From Flavobacterium sp. (GTDB lineage Bacteria > Bacteroidota > Bacteroidia > Flavobacteriales > Flavobacteriaceae): a DNA stretch of 11,520 nt. The stretch is taken from assembly GCA_005792865.1 (NCBI GenBank), contig SXQR01000285.1:1-11520 (forward strand), read 5' to 3'. A model generated the notes under the pieces. That model worked only from the letters and a program-made list of their open reading frames with translations. It did not search any database and was not told where the DNA came from. Below, piece after piece: positions 1 through 6,425 of this stretch. Made by a program: the position numbers and the translations under genes. Every line of letters begins with the position of its first letter. The first letter of the stretch is position 1.

Positions 1-2042
1 ACGAGCTCCGCACGCCGCTGAACTCGTTGCAGATTTTGGCCAACGAACTCATCTCCAACCGCGACGGAAACCTCACCGACAAGCAGATCCAGTTCGCCAA
101 GACGATCAACGCCTGCGGGGACGACCTTATCCAGCTCATCAACGACATCCTCGACCTTTCAAAGATCGAGTCGGGGTATATCTCGGTGGATTACAGCCCG
201 ATCAGTTTCAGGGAAATCAGCCGTTTTGTCGAATCGACCTTCAACCCGATATCCGAAGCCAAGCACCTGCAGTTCACCATTGACATGGATGAAAACCTTC
301 CGGAGCAGATCGAGACCGACTCGCAGCGACTCAACCAGATCCTCAAGAACCTGCTTTCCAACTCGTTCAAATTCACCGAGAAGGGCGAGGTCGGGCTCAA
401 GATTTACAAGGCGCACAACAACTGGAAAACCCGTAATGCCAGCCTCGACAATGCCGAAACGGTCATCGCATTCGAGATCAGCGACACCGGAATCGGGATT
501 TCCAAGGAGAAACAGAATATCATTTTCGAGGCATTCCAGCAGGCCGAGGGCTCCACTTCGCGCAAATACGGCGGAACGGGGCTTGGGCTCTCCATCAGCC
601 GCGGGCTTTCGGACCTATTGGGCGGATCGATCGAACTCGAATCCGAAGTCAATATGGGCAGCCGATTCACGCTGTTCCTGCCGCTCAAGTTCGTGCCACA
701 GGATGCCGACGCGATCGAAGTGCAGGAGGTAACCGAAGCCGCTTCGGGCACTCCGGTGCCACGCAAGACAGTATTGAAGTCTTCACCGGCGTCGACCTTC
801 AACAATTCGGATATCGACCTCTTTTTCGTGGACGAGGTGGGCGACGACCGTACCGACATCAAACCAGACGACAAGATCGTGCTCATCGCCGAGGATAACC
901 TGACCTTCGCCAAGATCATGCTCGACAAGGCGCACGAACACGGCATCAAGGCCATTGTCACAACCAAGGGCAATGACGTAGTGGACTTCATCAACCAGTT
1001 CAATCCGCACGCGATCACGATGGACATCAATATGCCAGATACCAGCGGCTGGAAGATCCTGGACCGCCTCAAGACCGATTTTACCTTCAGGCACATTCCG
1101 GTGTACATCATTTCGGGCGAGGACGACCGCAACAACGGGCTCAAACGCGGCGCCCGCAACTTCCTGGTGAAACCCATCAAGAACGAATCGCTTGAATACC
1201 TGTTCAACGACATCCACAACTTCAGCAAGAAGAAAGTCAAGTCCATCTTGGTGGTGGATGACAACGAGACCGAACTCAATTTGGTGGCCGATGCGCTGCG
1301 CGGTGACGACGTGAAAGTCCATACCGCGACAACCGCCAAGGCTGCCGTCAAACTGATTTCAAAACAATCATTTGACTGCATCGTGCTGGATCTCGTGTTG
1401 CCCGATGCCGACGGACTCGATATCATCACCGATCTTGAGAACAACATCACCGGCCAAGATACGGCGCTCATCATTCATTCGGCGCGGGACGTGAACCGCA
1501 AGCAGCGCGCAAGGCTCAACCGCTTCCCCAACCGGGTGATCACCAAGAGTTCGGGTTCCATTGACCAACTCGTGGACCAGGCAGCGCTGTTTTTGCACCG
1601 CGTGCACAAGGACCTGCCTCCGGCAATGCGCGACCGTATCGAGGACTTCTACATGAGGGAAGACGTGCTTTCCGGCAAGAATGTTTTGCTGGTGGATGAC
1701 GATGTCCGGAACCTCTTTGCGCTGACCACGGCGCTGGAACGCTTCGGGCTCAATGTCATCAGTGCCGAAAGCGGCCAGGAAGCCATCGGCCTGCTCGATA
1801 AACACAAGAATTTCGACATCGTCCTCATGGACATCATGATGCCTGAAATGGACGGTTATGAAACGATGAAGCACATCCGCAAAAACCCCAAACACAAAGA
1901 CCTGACGATCATTGCCGTGACGGCGAAAGCCATGAAGGGCGACCGCCAGCGCTGCATTGAATCGGGCGCGTCAGATTACATAACCAAGCCTGTAAATGTG
2001 GACCAGCTCTCATCGCTGATGCGTGTCTGGCTCAAAAATTAA
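1..2042 (+). CDS. Hybrid sensor histidine kinase with three C-terminal receiver domains (5' partial)
   Basis: This is the cytoplasmic signalling half of a hybrid histidine kinase; the sensor part lies left of the window. The frame is open from base 1 and begins with ELRTPLNSL, the H-box just after the phospho-accepting His, so only the last two bases of that His codon (AC) are present. The TTG at 27 is internal, not a start. Counting from 27: HisKA helices to about residue 50; HATPase_c with N-box Asn108/Asn112, DTGIG at 153 and GGTGLGLSIS near 184-193; a linker; then three receivers with phospho-Asp at 333, 455 and 602. Receivers 1 and 3 have the usual Lys-Pro near the end (LVKPI, ITKPV). 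Receiver 2 has Lys-Ser-Ser instead. No Hpt domain is visible. The stop (TAA) is 6 nt before the next gene, so the pair is probably one operon. The ligand cannot be told from this part. Confidence 0.95.
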   Translation, partial: ELRTPLNSLQILANELISNRDGNLTDKQIQFAKTINACGDDLIQLINDILDLSKIESGYISVDYSPISFREISRFVESTFNPISEAKHLQFTIDMDENLPEQIETDSQRLNQILKNLLSNSFKFTEKGEVGLKIYKAHNNWKTRNASLDNAETVIAFEISDTGIGISKEKQNIIFEAFQQAEGSTSRKYGGTGLGLSISRGLSDLLGGSIELESEVNMGSRFTLFLPLKFVPQDADAIEVQEVTEAASGTPVPRKTVLKSSPASTFNNSDIDLFFVDEVGDDRTDIKPDDKIVLIAEDNLTFAKIMLDKAHEHGIKAIVTTKGNDVVDFINQFNPHAITMDINMPDTSGWKILDRLKTDFTFRHIPVYIISGEDDRNNGLKRGARNFLVKPIKNESLEYLFNDIHNFSKKKVKSILVVDDNETELNLVADALRGDDVKVHTATTAKAAVKLISKQSFDCIVLDLVLPDADGLDIITDLENNITGQDTALIIHSARDVNRKQRARLNRFPNRVITKSSGSIDQLVDQAALFLHRVHKDLPPAMRDRIEDFYMREDVLSGKNVLLVDDDVRNLFALTTALERFGLNVISAESGQEAIGLLDKHKNFDIVLMDIMMPEMDGYETMKHIRKNPKHKDLTIIAVTAKAMKGDRQRCIESGASDYITKPVNVDQLSSLMRVWLKN

Positions 2043-2048
2043 ATCCCT

Positions 2049-3275
2049 ATGGACGATGCGCACCGCGTAAAAATTTTATTGGTTGACGACAAGCAGGAGA
2101 ACCTGCTTTCCCTGCAAGTCGTCCTGGCCGGCCAGGGATACGAGTTCGTCGAGGCGCGATCCGGTAAGGATGCACTCCGCATCCTGCTTCGGGACCAGGA
2201 TTTTGCCATTATATTGATGGATGTCCAGATGCCGCTGATGGATGGTTTCGAGACCGCCGAGATGATCCGCCAAAGCGATAAGCTCAAGCATGTTCCCATC
2301 ATATTCCTGACGGCCAACATGGACCGTTCGGAATACATTTTCAAGGGTTACCAGGCCGGTGCCGTGGATTACATGATCAAGCCGCTGTCGCCGGAAATCC
2401 TCAAGGCCAAGGTGCTGGTTTTTGCCGATCTTTACAAGAAAAACCACGAACTGCAGGTCAAGGAGGACCAGATGCGCGAACTCAACGAGGCGCTGATGGA
2501 CGCCAATCGCGAACTGGCCAAACGCAACCAGGAAATCGAGAATCACGCGCAGGAACTTGCACTGGCCAACAAGGAACTAGAGGCTTTTACCTATGTCTCA
2601 AGCCACGATTTGCAGGAACCGCTCAGAAAGATCCAGACCTTCATCAGCCTGATCATGCTGGGGGAAAGCGACAAATTATCGGAGAAAGGCAAACACCAAT
2701 TTGAACGCGTGCAACTGGCCGCCGAGAGGATGCGCCAACTCATTGAAAGCCTTCTCGCATTTTCTCGCACCAATGCCACCGAACGCAAGTTTGAAAGCAC
2801 AAACCTGCGTGAGATCCTTGACGATGTGGTCACCGAGCTGCAGGAAAAGATTGAGGCAAAGAATGCCCTGGTGGACGTTTCGGATGTCTGCCATGCGCGC
2901 ATCATCCCTTTCCAGTTTGCACAGCTCATGCAAAACCTGATGAGCAATGCGCTCAAGTTCACCCATCCGGTCAACCAGCCGCACATTTTGGTCAAGGCCA
3001 GGACGGTCAAGGGAAGCGACCTCTTCCACGACAGGCTATCGCCCGACCGCGACTACTGTCACATCACGGTGCGCGACAACGGAATTGGGTTCGATGCGGC
3101 TTTCAGTGAGCGGATTTTTGAGGTTTTCCAAAAACTGCATAGCCGCGATGTCTATGAAGGAACGGGCATCGGGCTCGCGATCGTCAAGAAAATCGTGGAC
3201 AACCACAACGGTTTCATCACGGCGAGCAGCGAGGTCATGAACGGGGCCAGGTTTGACATCTTCATCCCCAACTGA
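2049..3275 (+). CDS. Receiver-histidine kinase fusion (response regulator with kinase core)
   Basis: The 408-residue protein has no signal peptide or membrane span and should act in the cytoplasm. An N-terminal receiver (residues about 7-125) shows the acidic pair Asp13/Asp14, phospho-Asp58, Thr88 and Lys111. Residues about 130-180 are a charged heptad-like coiled coil. The kinase core follows: His186 in SSHDLQEPLR, N-box Asn296/Asn300, DNGIGF starting at Asp343, and GTGIGLAIVKK near the C-terminus. The SHDLQEPL H-box resembles that of phytochrome-type kinases. Kinase activity is therefore probably controlled by phosphorylation of the attached receiver, for which the hybrid kinase ending 6 nt upstream is the natural donor (inference from spacing). 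The ATG at 2049 follows the upstream stop directly and keeps the whole receiver. The gene ends in TGA, just before a hairpin that may also act as its terminator. Confidence 0.93.
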   Translation: MDDAHRVKILLVDDKQENLLSLQVVLAGQGYEFVEARSGKDALRILLRDQDFAIILMDVQMPLMDGFETAEMIRQSDKLKHVPIIFLTANMDRSEYIFKGYQAGAVDYMIKPLSPEILKAKVLVFADLYKKNHELQVKEDQMRELNEALMDANRELAKRNQEIENHAQELALANKELEAFTYVSSHDLQEPLRKIQTFISLIMLGESDKLSEKGKHQFERVQLAAERMRQLIESLLAFSRTNATERKFESTNLREILDDVVTELQEKIEAKNALVDVSDVCHARIIPFQFAQLMQNLMSNALKFTHPVNQPHILVKARTVKGSDLFHDRLSPDRDYCHITVRDNGIGFDAAFSERIFEVFQKLHSRDVYEGTGIGLAIVKKIVDNHNGFITASSEVMNGARFDIFIPN

Positions 3276-3284
3276 GCCATAAAC

Positions 3285-3313
3285 AAAAAAGACCACCTTT
3301 ACAGATGGTCTTT
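3285..3313 (-). terminator. Terminator of tRNA-Arg, possibly bidirectional
   Basis: On the minus strand an AAGACCA...TGGTCTT-type stem with a short loop is followed by six T residues (the A-run at 3285-3290), just past the tRNA-Arg 3' end. On the plus strand the same stem is followed only by TTTAT, so it may weakly stop the kinase operon as well. Confidence 0.8.
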
Positions 3314-3316
3314 ATG

Positions 3317-3388
3317 TAGCCTCGCCGGGAATCGAACCTGGATCAAATGTTTAGGAAACATCTATTCTATCCGTTGAACTACGAGGCC
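3317..3388 (-). tRNA. tRNA-Arg (anticodon CCU)
   Basis: The 72-nt cloverleaf folds with acceptor GGCCTCG/CGAGGCT (G1-U72 wobble), D-stem GTTC/GAAT, anticodon stem GATGT/ACATT with loop TTCCTAA (anticodon CCU, reading AGG), and T-arm with loop TTCGATT. The T-stem CCAGG/CCCGG has an A-C mismatch at the middle pair. The discriminator is A and CCA is not encoded (ACA follows), so CCA must be added enzymatically. The gene lies alone on the minus strand between its own promoter-like boxes and terminator. Confidence 0.93.
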
Positions 3389-3401
3389 GCAAATGATGCC
3401 G

Positions 3402-3432
3402 CGAAATTAGCGTTTTTCTATCGAATAACAAA
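3402..3432 (-). promoter_or_regulatory. Probable promoter of tRNA-Arg
   Basis: On the minus strand TTTG (complement of 3429-3432) is followed after 19 nt by TAATTTCG (complement of 3402-3409). This matches the Bacteroidota -33/-7 layout TTTG-N19-TAnnTTTG with one mismatch in the -7 box, about 14 nt before the tRNA 5' end. Confidence 0.55.
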
Positions 3433-3457
3433 AAAACCCGGCATGATTGCCGGGTTT
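3430..3457 (-). terminator. Rho-independent terminator of the lipoprotein gene
   Basis: A perfect 10-bp stem AAACCCGGCA/TGCCGGGTTT (3434-3443 and 3448-3457) encloses the 4-nt loop TGAT. Read on the minus strand it ends in a run of T (A-run from 3430), 22 bases past the stop codon of the lipoprotein gene. The plus-strand tail (TTTCTACTTTT) is weaker. The A-run overlaps the -33 box proposed for tRNA-Arg. Confidence 0.85.
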
Positions 3458-3478
3458 CTACTTTTGGTAGGAAAAAGA

Positions 3479-4117
3479 TTAAAAATCCAGATCCACAACA
3501 CCATTAAGCAAATCTTGTATGTTGGTCGCGGTGGTTGATTCCAATTCTCCGCTAAAAGTCCCTACCACCGAGGTATCGGTATTAACGGTTATGTTCGAGG
3601 TCCAGTCGTTGCCAAATGCACTTGGGATCATCGGCGTATAGGTATGGCTAAACACGCGAAGTTCAAAATTGGTAATTTTGTCAAGTCCAGTTTGTCCTAC
3701 CTCGATGTCGAAGTCAATCGAATAGGAATCGGTCGTACTCTTAACCCCGTGTACGTGCCGTGTATTGCCAATTGTCGTAACGGTAATTTCGTCGAAAGAT
3801 AACGGAGCCGAACCTAAATTCATTGAAAGTGTGCCGGTCGTTACGCAGTGTGCAGTCGCCAAGGTCGTCAATGACTGCCTGCAGATCGCCGTCCGCATCG
3901 CCGCAGACATCGATCTGGGCTTCGAGCGCCGCTTTGTAATCGGCACATAATTCAGCGTAATTCGCCGAAGTCGAGCCGTTAAAGGCAATTGCCGCTTCCA
4001 ACGTGGCCGATGCCGCATCTTCACAAGTAAGGTTGTTGTTGTCGTCATCATCGTCAGAGCATGCGGTGAAGGCGAGCGCGAATACCACCGCCGCCGAAAT
4101 CAATTAAGTCTTTTCAT
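3479..4117 (-). pseudogene. Small acidic lipoprotein of unknown function, interrupted by two frameshifts
   Basis: I do not recognise a named family. The apparent ATG at 4117 gives MKRLN then a TGA. Starting two bases further on, another frame reads LISAAVVFALAFTACSDDDDD, a hydrophobic signal with lipobox (FTAC) and an Asp-rich tether, so one base seems missing near 4104. That frame continues with a Cys-containing region (TCEDAAS, AELCADYK, IDVCGDADGD, GDCT). It loses sense near 3845, where the original ATG frame takes over (TLSMNLGSAPLSFDEITV) and runs through a beta-rich segment to GVVDLDF and a stop at 3479. The shifts compensate each other. The intact product would be about 212 residues, lipid-anchored and exported. 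A TTG at 4103 could start the middle frame, but its signal would lack the usual basic N-terminus. True decay and sequence error both fit. Confidence 0.65.
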
Positions 4118-4137
4118 AATTAATTTTAAAGTTATGC

Positions 4138-4162
4138 AAATCCCTGACCTAGGGATTTTTTT
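4138..4162 (+). terminator. Hairpin with T-run, terminator-like on the plus strand
   Basis: AAATCCCT and AGGGATTT form an 8-bp stem around the loop GACCT, followed on the plus strand by continuous T to 4162. No plus-strand gene is visible to its left, since the upstream DNA encodes the minus-strand lipoprotein. Alternatively it is a leader hairpin or operator for that gene, whose ATG is about 20 bases away. The role is uncertain. Confidence 0.45.
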
Positions 4163-4383
4163 AAAGATAAGGGTTTGGGTTTCGACAAATACTAATTAAA
4201 TGGTAAAGTATGGGAACAGATGCCGATGTACACGCAATCTGGACGTCAGCAACCTTTCCCTTAGGACTGACATCAAAGTATCAAAGTTGAAAGTTTGTAA
4301 AGTTCCGTATCGACTCACAGCCGCGCTAGCAGATCGAGGCGTGACAACTGATAGCAATGGTATAAAATGACACCGTTACATAT
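4163..4383. other. Non-coding stretch before the tRNA-fragment array
   Basis: No coding sequence, RNA gene or clear promoter is seen here. Around 4278-4306 there are loosely repeated AAAGT/AAAGTT words. The last 40 bases (from about 4357) faintly resemble the end of the spacer in the repeat units to the right, including CAATGG and a broken version of the tRNA terminator, so a third and older unit may end here. That resemblance is by eye only. Confidence 0.35.
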
Positions 4384-4393
4384 GGCTTTTAAG

Positions 4394-4441
4394 CTCCCCC
4401 TCTTGTGCCGGAACCATACCCTCTGATTAACAGTCAGATGC
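4394..4441 (-). pseudogene. tRNA-Asn 3' fragment, copy A
   Basis: This matches the real tRNA-Asn gene from about tRNA position 25 to the discriminator. The anticodon arm (GATTAACAGTC on the plus strand) is kept, the T-arm is degraded and the 3' acceptor strand is intact. The 5' acceptor strand and D-arm are absent, so it cannot fold as a tRNA. It shares its T-arm changes (GGAACCATACC) with copy B rather than with the functional gene. Confidence 0.85.
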
Positions 4442-4445
4442 AATG

Positions 4446-4471
4446 ATGACGAACGACGAATGACGAATGAC
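4446..4471. repeat. Heptamer tandem repeat ATGACGA, unit A
   Basis: About 3.7 copies of ATGACGA, one with a T-to-C change, start five bases after the point where similarity to tRNA-Asn ends. Confidence 0.85.
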
Positions 4472-4570
4472 CGTCGAGGTGGACGGGACAGTAAAAATTG
4501 TTCTAGCGCTACAGTTCAACCCAATTTGACTAACACGCGGGAATGAACAATGGCTGACAGTTTAAAACAA

Positions 4571-4597
4571 AAAAAGCCACCGTTTCCGATGACTTTT
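4571..4597 (-). terminator. Decayed copy of the tRNA-Asn terminator in unit A
   Basis: GCCACCG/CGATGAC after an A-run corresponds to the intact GCCATCG/CGATGGC stem at 4791-4808 but carries two mispairs, so its function is probably weakened. It sits in the same relation to tRNA fragment B as the intact terminator does to the real tRNA. Confidence 0.6.
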
Positions 4598-4600
4598 AAG

Positions 4601-4648
4601 CTCCCGCTCTTGTGGTGGAACCATACCCTTTGATTAACAGTCAGATGC
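4601..4648 (-). pseudogene. tRNA-Asn 3' fragment, copy B
   Basis: The limits match copy A. It spans the anticodon arm to the discriminator, with a degraded T-arm (GGTGGAACCATACC) and one change in the acceptor strand (CTCCCGCT). The missing 5' half means it is not a functional tRNA. Confidence 0.85.
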
Positions 4649-4652
4649 AATA

Positions 4653-4685
4653 ATGACGAATGACAAATGACGAATGACGAATGAC
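4653..4685. repeat. Heptamer tandem repeat ATGACGA, unit B
   Basis: About 4.7 copies of ATGACGA are present, the second with a G-to-A change. There is one more heptamer than in unit A, as expected for a slippage-prone short repeat. Confidence 0.85.
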
Positions 4686-4782
4686 CGTTGAGGAGGACGG
4701 GACAGTAAAAATTGTATTAGCGCTACAGTTCAACCCAAGTTGACTAACACGCGGAAATGAACAATGGTTGACAGCTTAAAAC

Positions 4783-4813
4783 AAAAAAAAGCCATCGTTT
4801 CCGATGGCTTTTT
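4783..4813 (-). terminator. Rho-independent terminator of tRNA-Asn
   Basis: GCCATCG (4791-4797) pairs perfectly with CGATGGC (4802-4808) around loop TTTC, with A/T extension on both sides. Minus-strand reading gives eight T after the stem, 3-4 nt past the tRNA 3' end. Confidence 0.9.
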
Positions 4814-4816
4814 AAG

Positions 4817-4890
4817 CTCCCCCTCTTGGGCTCGAACCAAGGACCCTCTGATTAACAGTCAGATGCTCTAACCAACTGAGCTAAGGAGGA
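4817..4890 (-). tRNA. tRNA-Asn (anticodon GUU)
   Basis: The 74-nt cloverleaf has acceptor TCCTCCT/AGGGGGA (one U-G pair), D-arm GCTC...GAGC, anticodon stem TCTGA/TCAGA with loop CTGTTAA (anticodon GUU), variable loop GGGTC, T-stem CTTGG/CCAAG with loop TTCGAGC, and discriminator G. CCA is not encoded. It lies 79 bases downstream of the rseP stop with its own promoter and terminator. Its 3' half is the parent of the two decayed fragments to the left. Confidence 0.96.
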
Positions 4891-4915
4891 AGGCGTATGC
4901 CTTTAAAAGCGGTTG

Positions 4916-4945
4916 CAAATATAAGGCGAAAATCTTTTTTCCAAA
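4916..4945 (-). promoter_or_regulatory. Promoter of tRNA-Asn (Bacteroidota type)
   Basis: On the minus strand TTTG (complement of 4942-4945) is followed after 18 nt by TATATTTG (complement of 4916-4923), an exact TAnnTTTG -7 box. The expected start lies about 20 bases before the mature tRNA 5' end. Confidence 0.75.
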
Positions 4946-4969
4946 ATTTTTGGCGCTAAATTTTCAAAT

Positions 4970-6316
4970 TTATTTACCGACGATCGCCTTGTAAATATCG
5001 TTTCCGTTCGCAAACAGCACCAGCGCAATGAGTAAGACGAATCCCGTCATTTGCGCGTACTCCATAAATTTGTCGCTTGGCTTTCGCCGTGTGACCATTT
5101 CATACAACAGGAACATCACGTGGCCGCCGTCCAGGGCTGGAATCGGCAGAAGGTTCATCACGCCCAACATGATGGACAAAAGCGCCGTAATGGTCCAGAA
5201 TGCCTCCCAACTCCAGGTTTGCGGGAAAATATCATAGATCGCCTTGAAGCCGCCCACGCCCTTATAGGCGCCTGTTTCGGGGTTTACGATTGCCTTGAGT
5301 TGCTAGCCGTATCCCGTGAGCTGGTTTTTGCCTTTCTCGATTCCAACGGGAAAAGATTCCAGAAAACCGTATTGCTCGCGGTTGACTTTGTACAACCCCA
5401 GCTTTTCGATATTGTCATACGGAAGGCCGCCCGCATACCCAATTCCCATCTTGGCGCTGTCGCTCACCTTCAGGGCAATTTGCAATTCTTCTTCGCCGCG
5501 CTTTACGGTCACCGGTACGGTCTTGCCTTTCGCATTTTCAACTTCGGCCAGGACCTGGTCAGCATATTGTACGGGCTTGCCGTTGAAACTCGTGATGATG
5601 TCCTTGGGTTGGACCTTGTCGGCATTCGGGCTGTCTTCAAGCGTTCCCGAAACCACAAACGGAATCCGCAACTGTACCATGGAGATTTTTTCGCCCGACA
5701 GCAACTGGTCGATGAAATTGACCGGCAGGTTGATGGTTTTGCGTTGTCCTTCGCGTTCGATTTCGATCGACTTGCCCAACAGGATCTTTTCGTTCAGTTC
5801 GTGGAATTTTTCAACAGGCGAGCCATCCACTGCGAGGATCTTGTCGCCCGTCTGCAATCCTATCTTGCTCACCACCGGATTGGAAACCCAGATCCCGTCC
5901 TTGACATCCTTATTCTCGATATAGAGGTCGCCGTAAACAAACGCCATCCCGATGTAAATCACGAATGCCAGGATAAAGTTCACCGTGACGCCGCCCAACA
6001 TGATGATCAGGCGTTGCCATGCGGGCTTGGAACGAAACTCCCAGGGTTTCGGCGGGAGCGCCATCTGTTCCTTGTCCATGCTTTCGTCTATCATGCCCGC
6101 GATCTTCACGTATCCGCCCAGTGGCAGCCAGCCGATCCCGTATTCGGTTTCGCCTATTTTTTTCTTGAGCAGCGAAAACTTGACGTCAAAGAAAAGGTAG
6201 AATTTCTCCACCCGCGTCTTGAAGGCTTTTGCGGGGATGAAGTGCCCCAGTTCGTGCAGCACGATCAGTAACGATAAGCTCAGAAGAAACTGCCCAAGCT
6301 TGATGATAATTTCCAT
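4970..6316 (-). pseudogene. rseP: RIP metalloprotease RseP (site-2 protease), interrupted by in-frame TAG
   Basis: This is an inner-membrane zinc protease that cuts membrane-embedded substrates such as anti-sigma factors. It reads as 448 codons from ATG 6316, a normal family length. Seen in order: first membrane helix with HELGH (His21, Glu22, His25); GGVTVNF near 108-114 in a second helix; two PDZ-like segments at about 140-200 and 215-305; third helix with NLLPIPALDGGH, giving the zinc-ligand Asp396; a last helix near 425-443. Codon 338 (5303-5305) is TAG, and the same frame continues as QLKAIVNPETGAYKG with full family similarity, so this is a nonsense change, not a frameshift. A Lys codon (AAG) there would fit flavobacterial relatives as I recall them. 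The 337-residue product would lack Asp396 and should be inactive. A GTG at 5257 could start only a useless tail. Identity as RseP is certain; the status of the stop is not. Confidence 0.85.
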
Positions 6317-6333
6317 AACCAGAGATATGCGGG

Positions 6334-6362
6334 CAAAAATAACGTTTTCCCTTTACTTCAAA
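6334..6362 (-). promoter_or_regulatory. Probable promoter of rseP
   Basis: On the minus strand TTTG (complement of 6359-6362) is followed after 17 nt by TATTTTTG (complement of 6334-6341), an exact TAnnTTTG box 17 bases before the rseP ATG. It suggests rseP is transcribed separately from the M1 peptidase gene upstream, although no terminator is visible between the two. Confidence 0.6.
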
Positions 6363-6425
6363 ACGGGTGAGCCGTGGCCAATGACTAAAAGTTTGTTAAT
6401 AGTTGCGCGTGATCGTTCCGATTTT

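Larger units (their letters stand above)
4394..4600 (-). repeat. Tandem repeat unit A (207 bp) with decayed tRNA-Asn 3' fragment
   Basis: The unit begins (plus-strand view) with a tRNA-Asn 3' fragment, then a heptamer tract, a unique spacer containing TAGCGCTACAGTTCAACCCAA, the words AACACGCGG and CAATGGCTGACAG, an A-run and a damaged terminator copy. It aligns base for base by eye with unit B starting at 4601. The 9-nt length difference is explained by one missing heptamer, one A in the A-run and one T after the terminator stem. Confidence 0.85.
4601..4816 (-). repeat. Tandem repeat unit B (216 bp) with decayed tRNA-Asn 3' fragment
   Basis: This is the second unit of the array, highly similar to unit A throughout and ending at the functional tRNA-Asn. 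It holds a tRNA 3' fragment, 4.7 heptamers, the TAGCGCTACAGTTCAACCCAA spacer and the intact terminator of the real tRNA. Periods are 207 bp from fragment A to B and 216 bp from B to the real tRNA. Confidence 0.85.

Noticed and set aside
27..29. TTG as the start of the hybrid kinase
   Set aside because: The frame is open to base 1 and encodes the H-box residues ELRTPLNS before it, so the true start lies outside the window.
404..1474. A 356-codon minus-strand frame opposite the hybrid kinase
   Set aside because: It is antisense to well-conserved kinase and receiver domains and has Ser-rich shadow composition.
4394..4816. CRISPR array or CRISPR-like repeats
   Set aside because: The units are over 200 bp, only two in number, with no short constant repeat alternating with unique spacers and no cas genes.
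5303..5305. Amber codon reassigned to an amino acid in this genome
   Set aside because: serS ends in TAG exactly at the expected C-terminus, so TAG works as a normal stop here. No selenocysteine or pyrrolysine context is seen (that would need TGA or dedicated genes).
5051..6271. A 406-codon plus-strand reading frame opposite rseP
   Set aside because: It lies antisense to a clear RseP sequence with all catalytic motifs, has no domain or signal of its own, and is the kind of open frame GC-rich codon bias creates.
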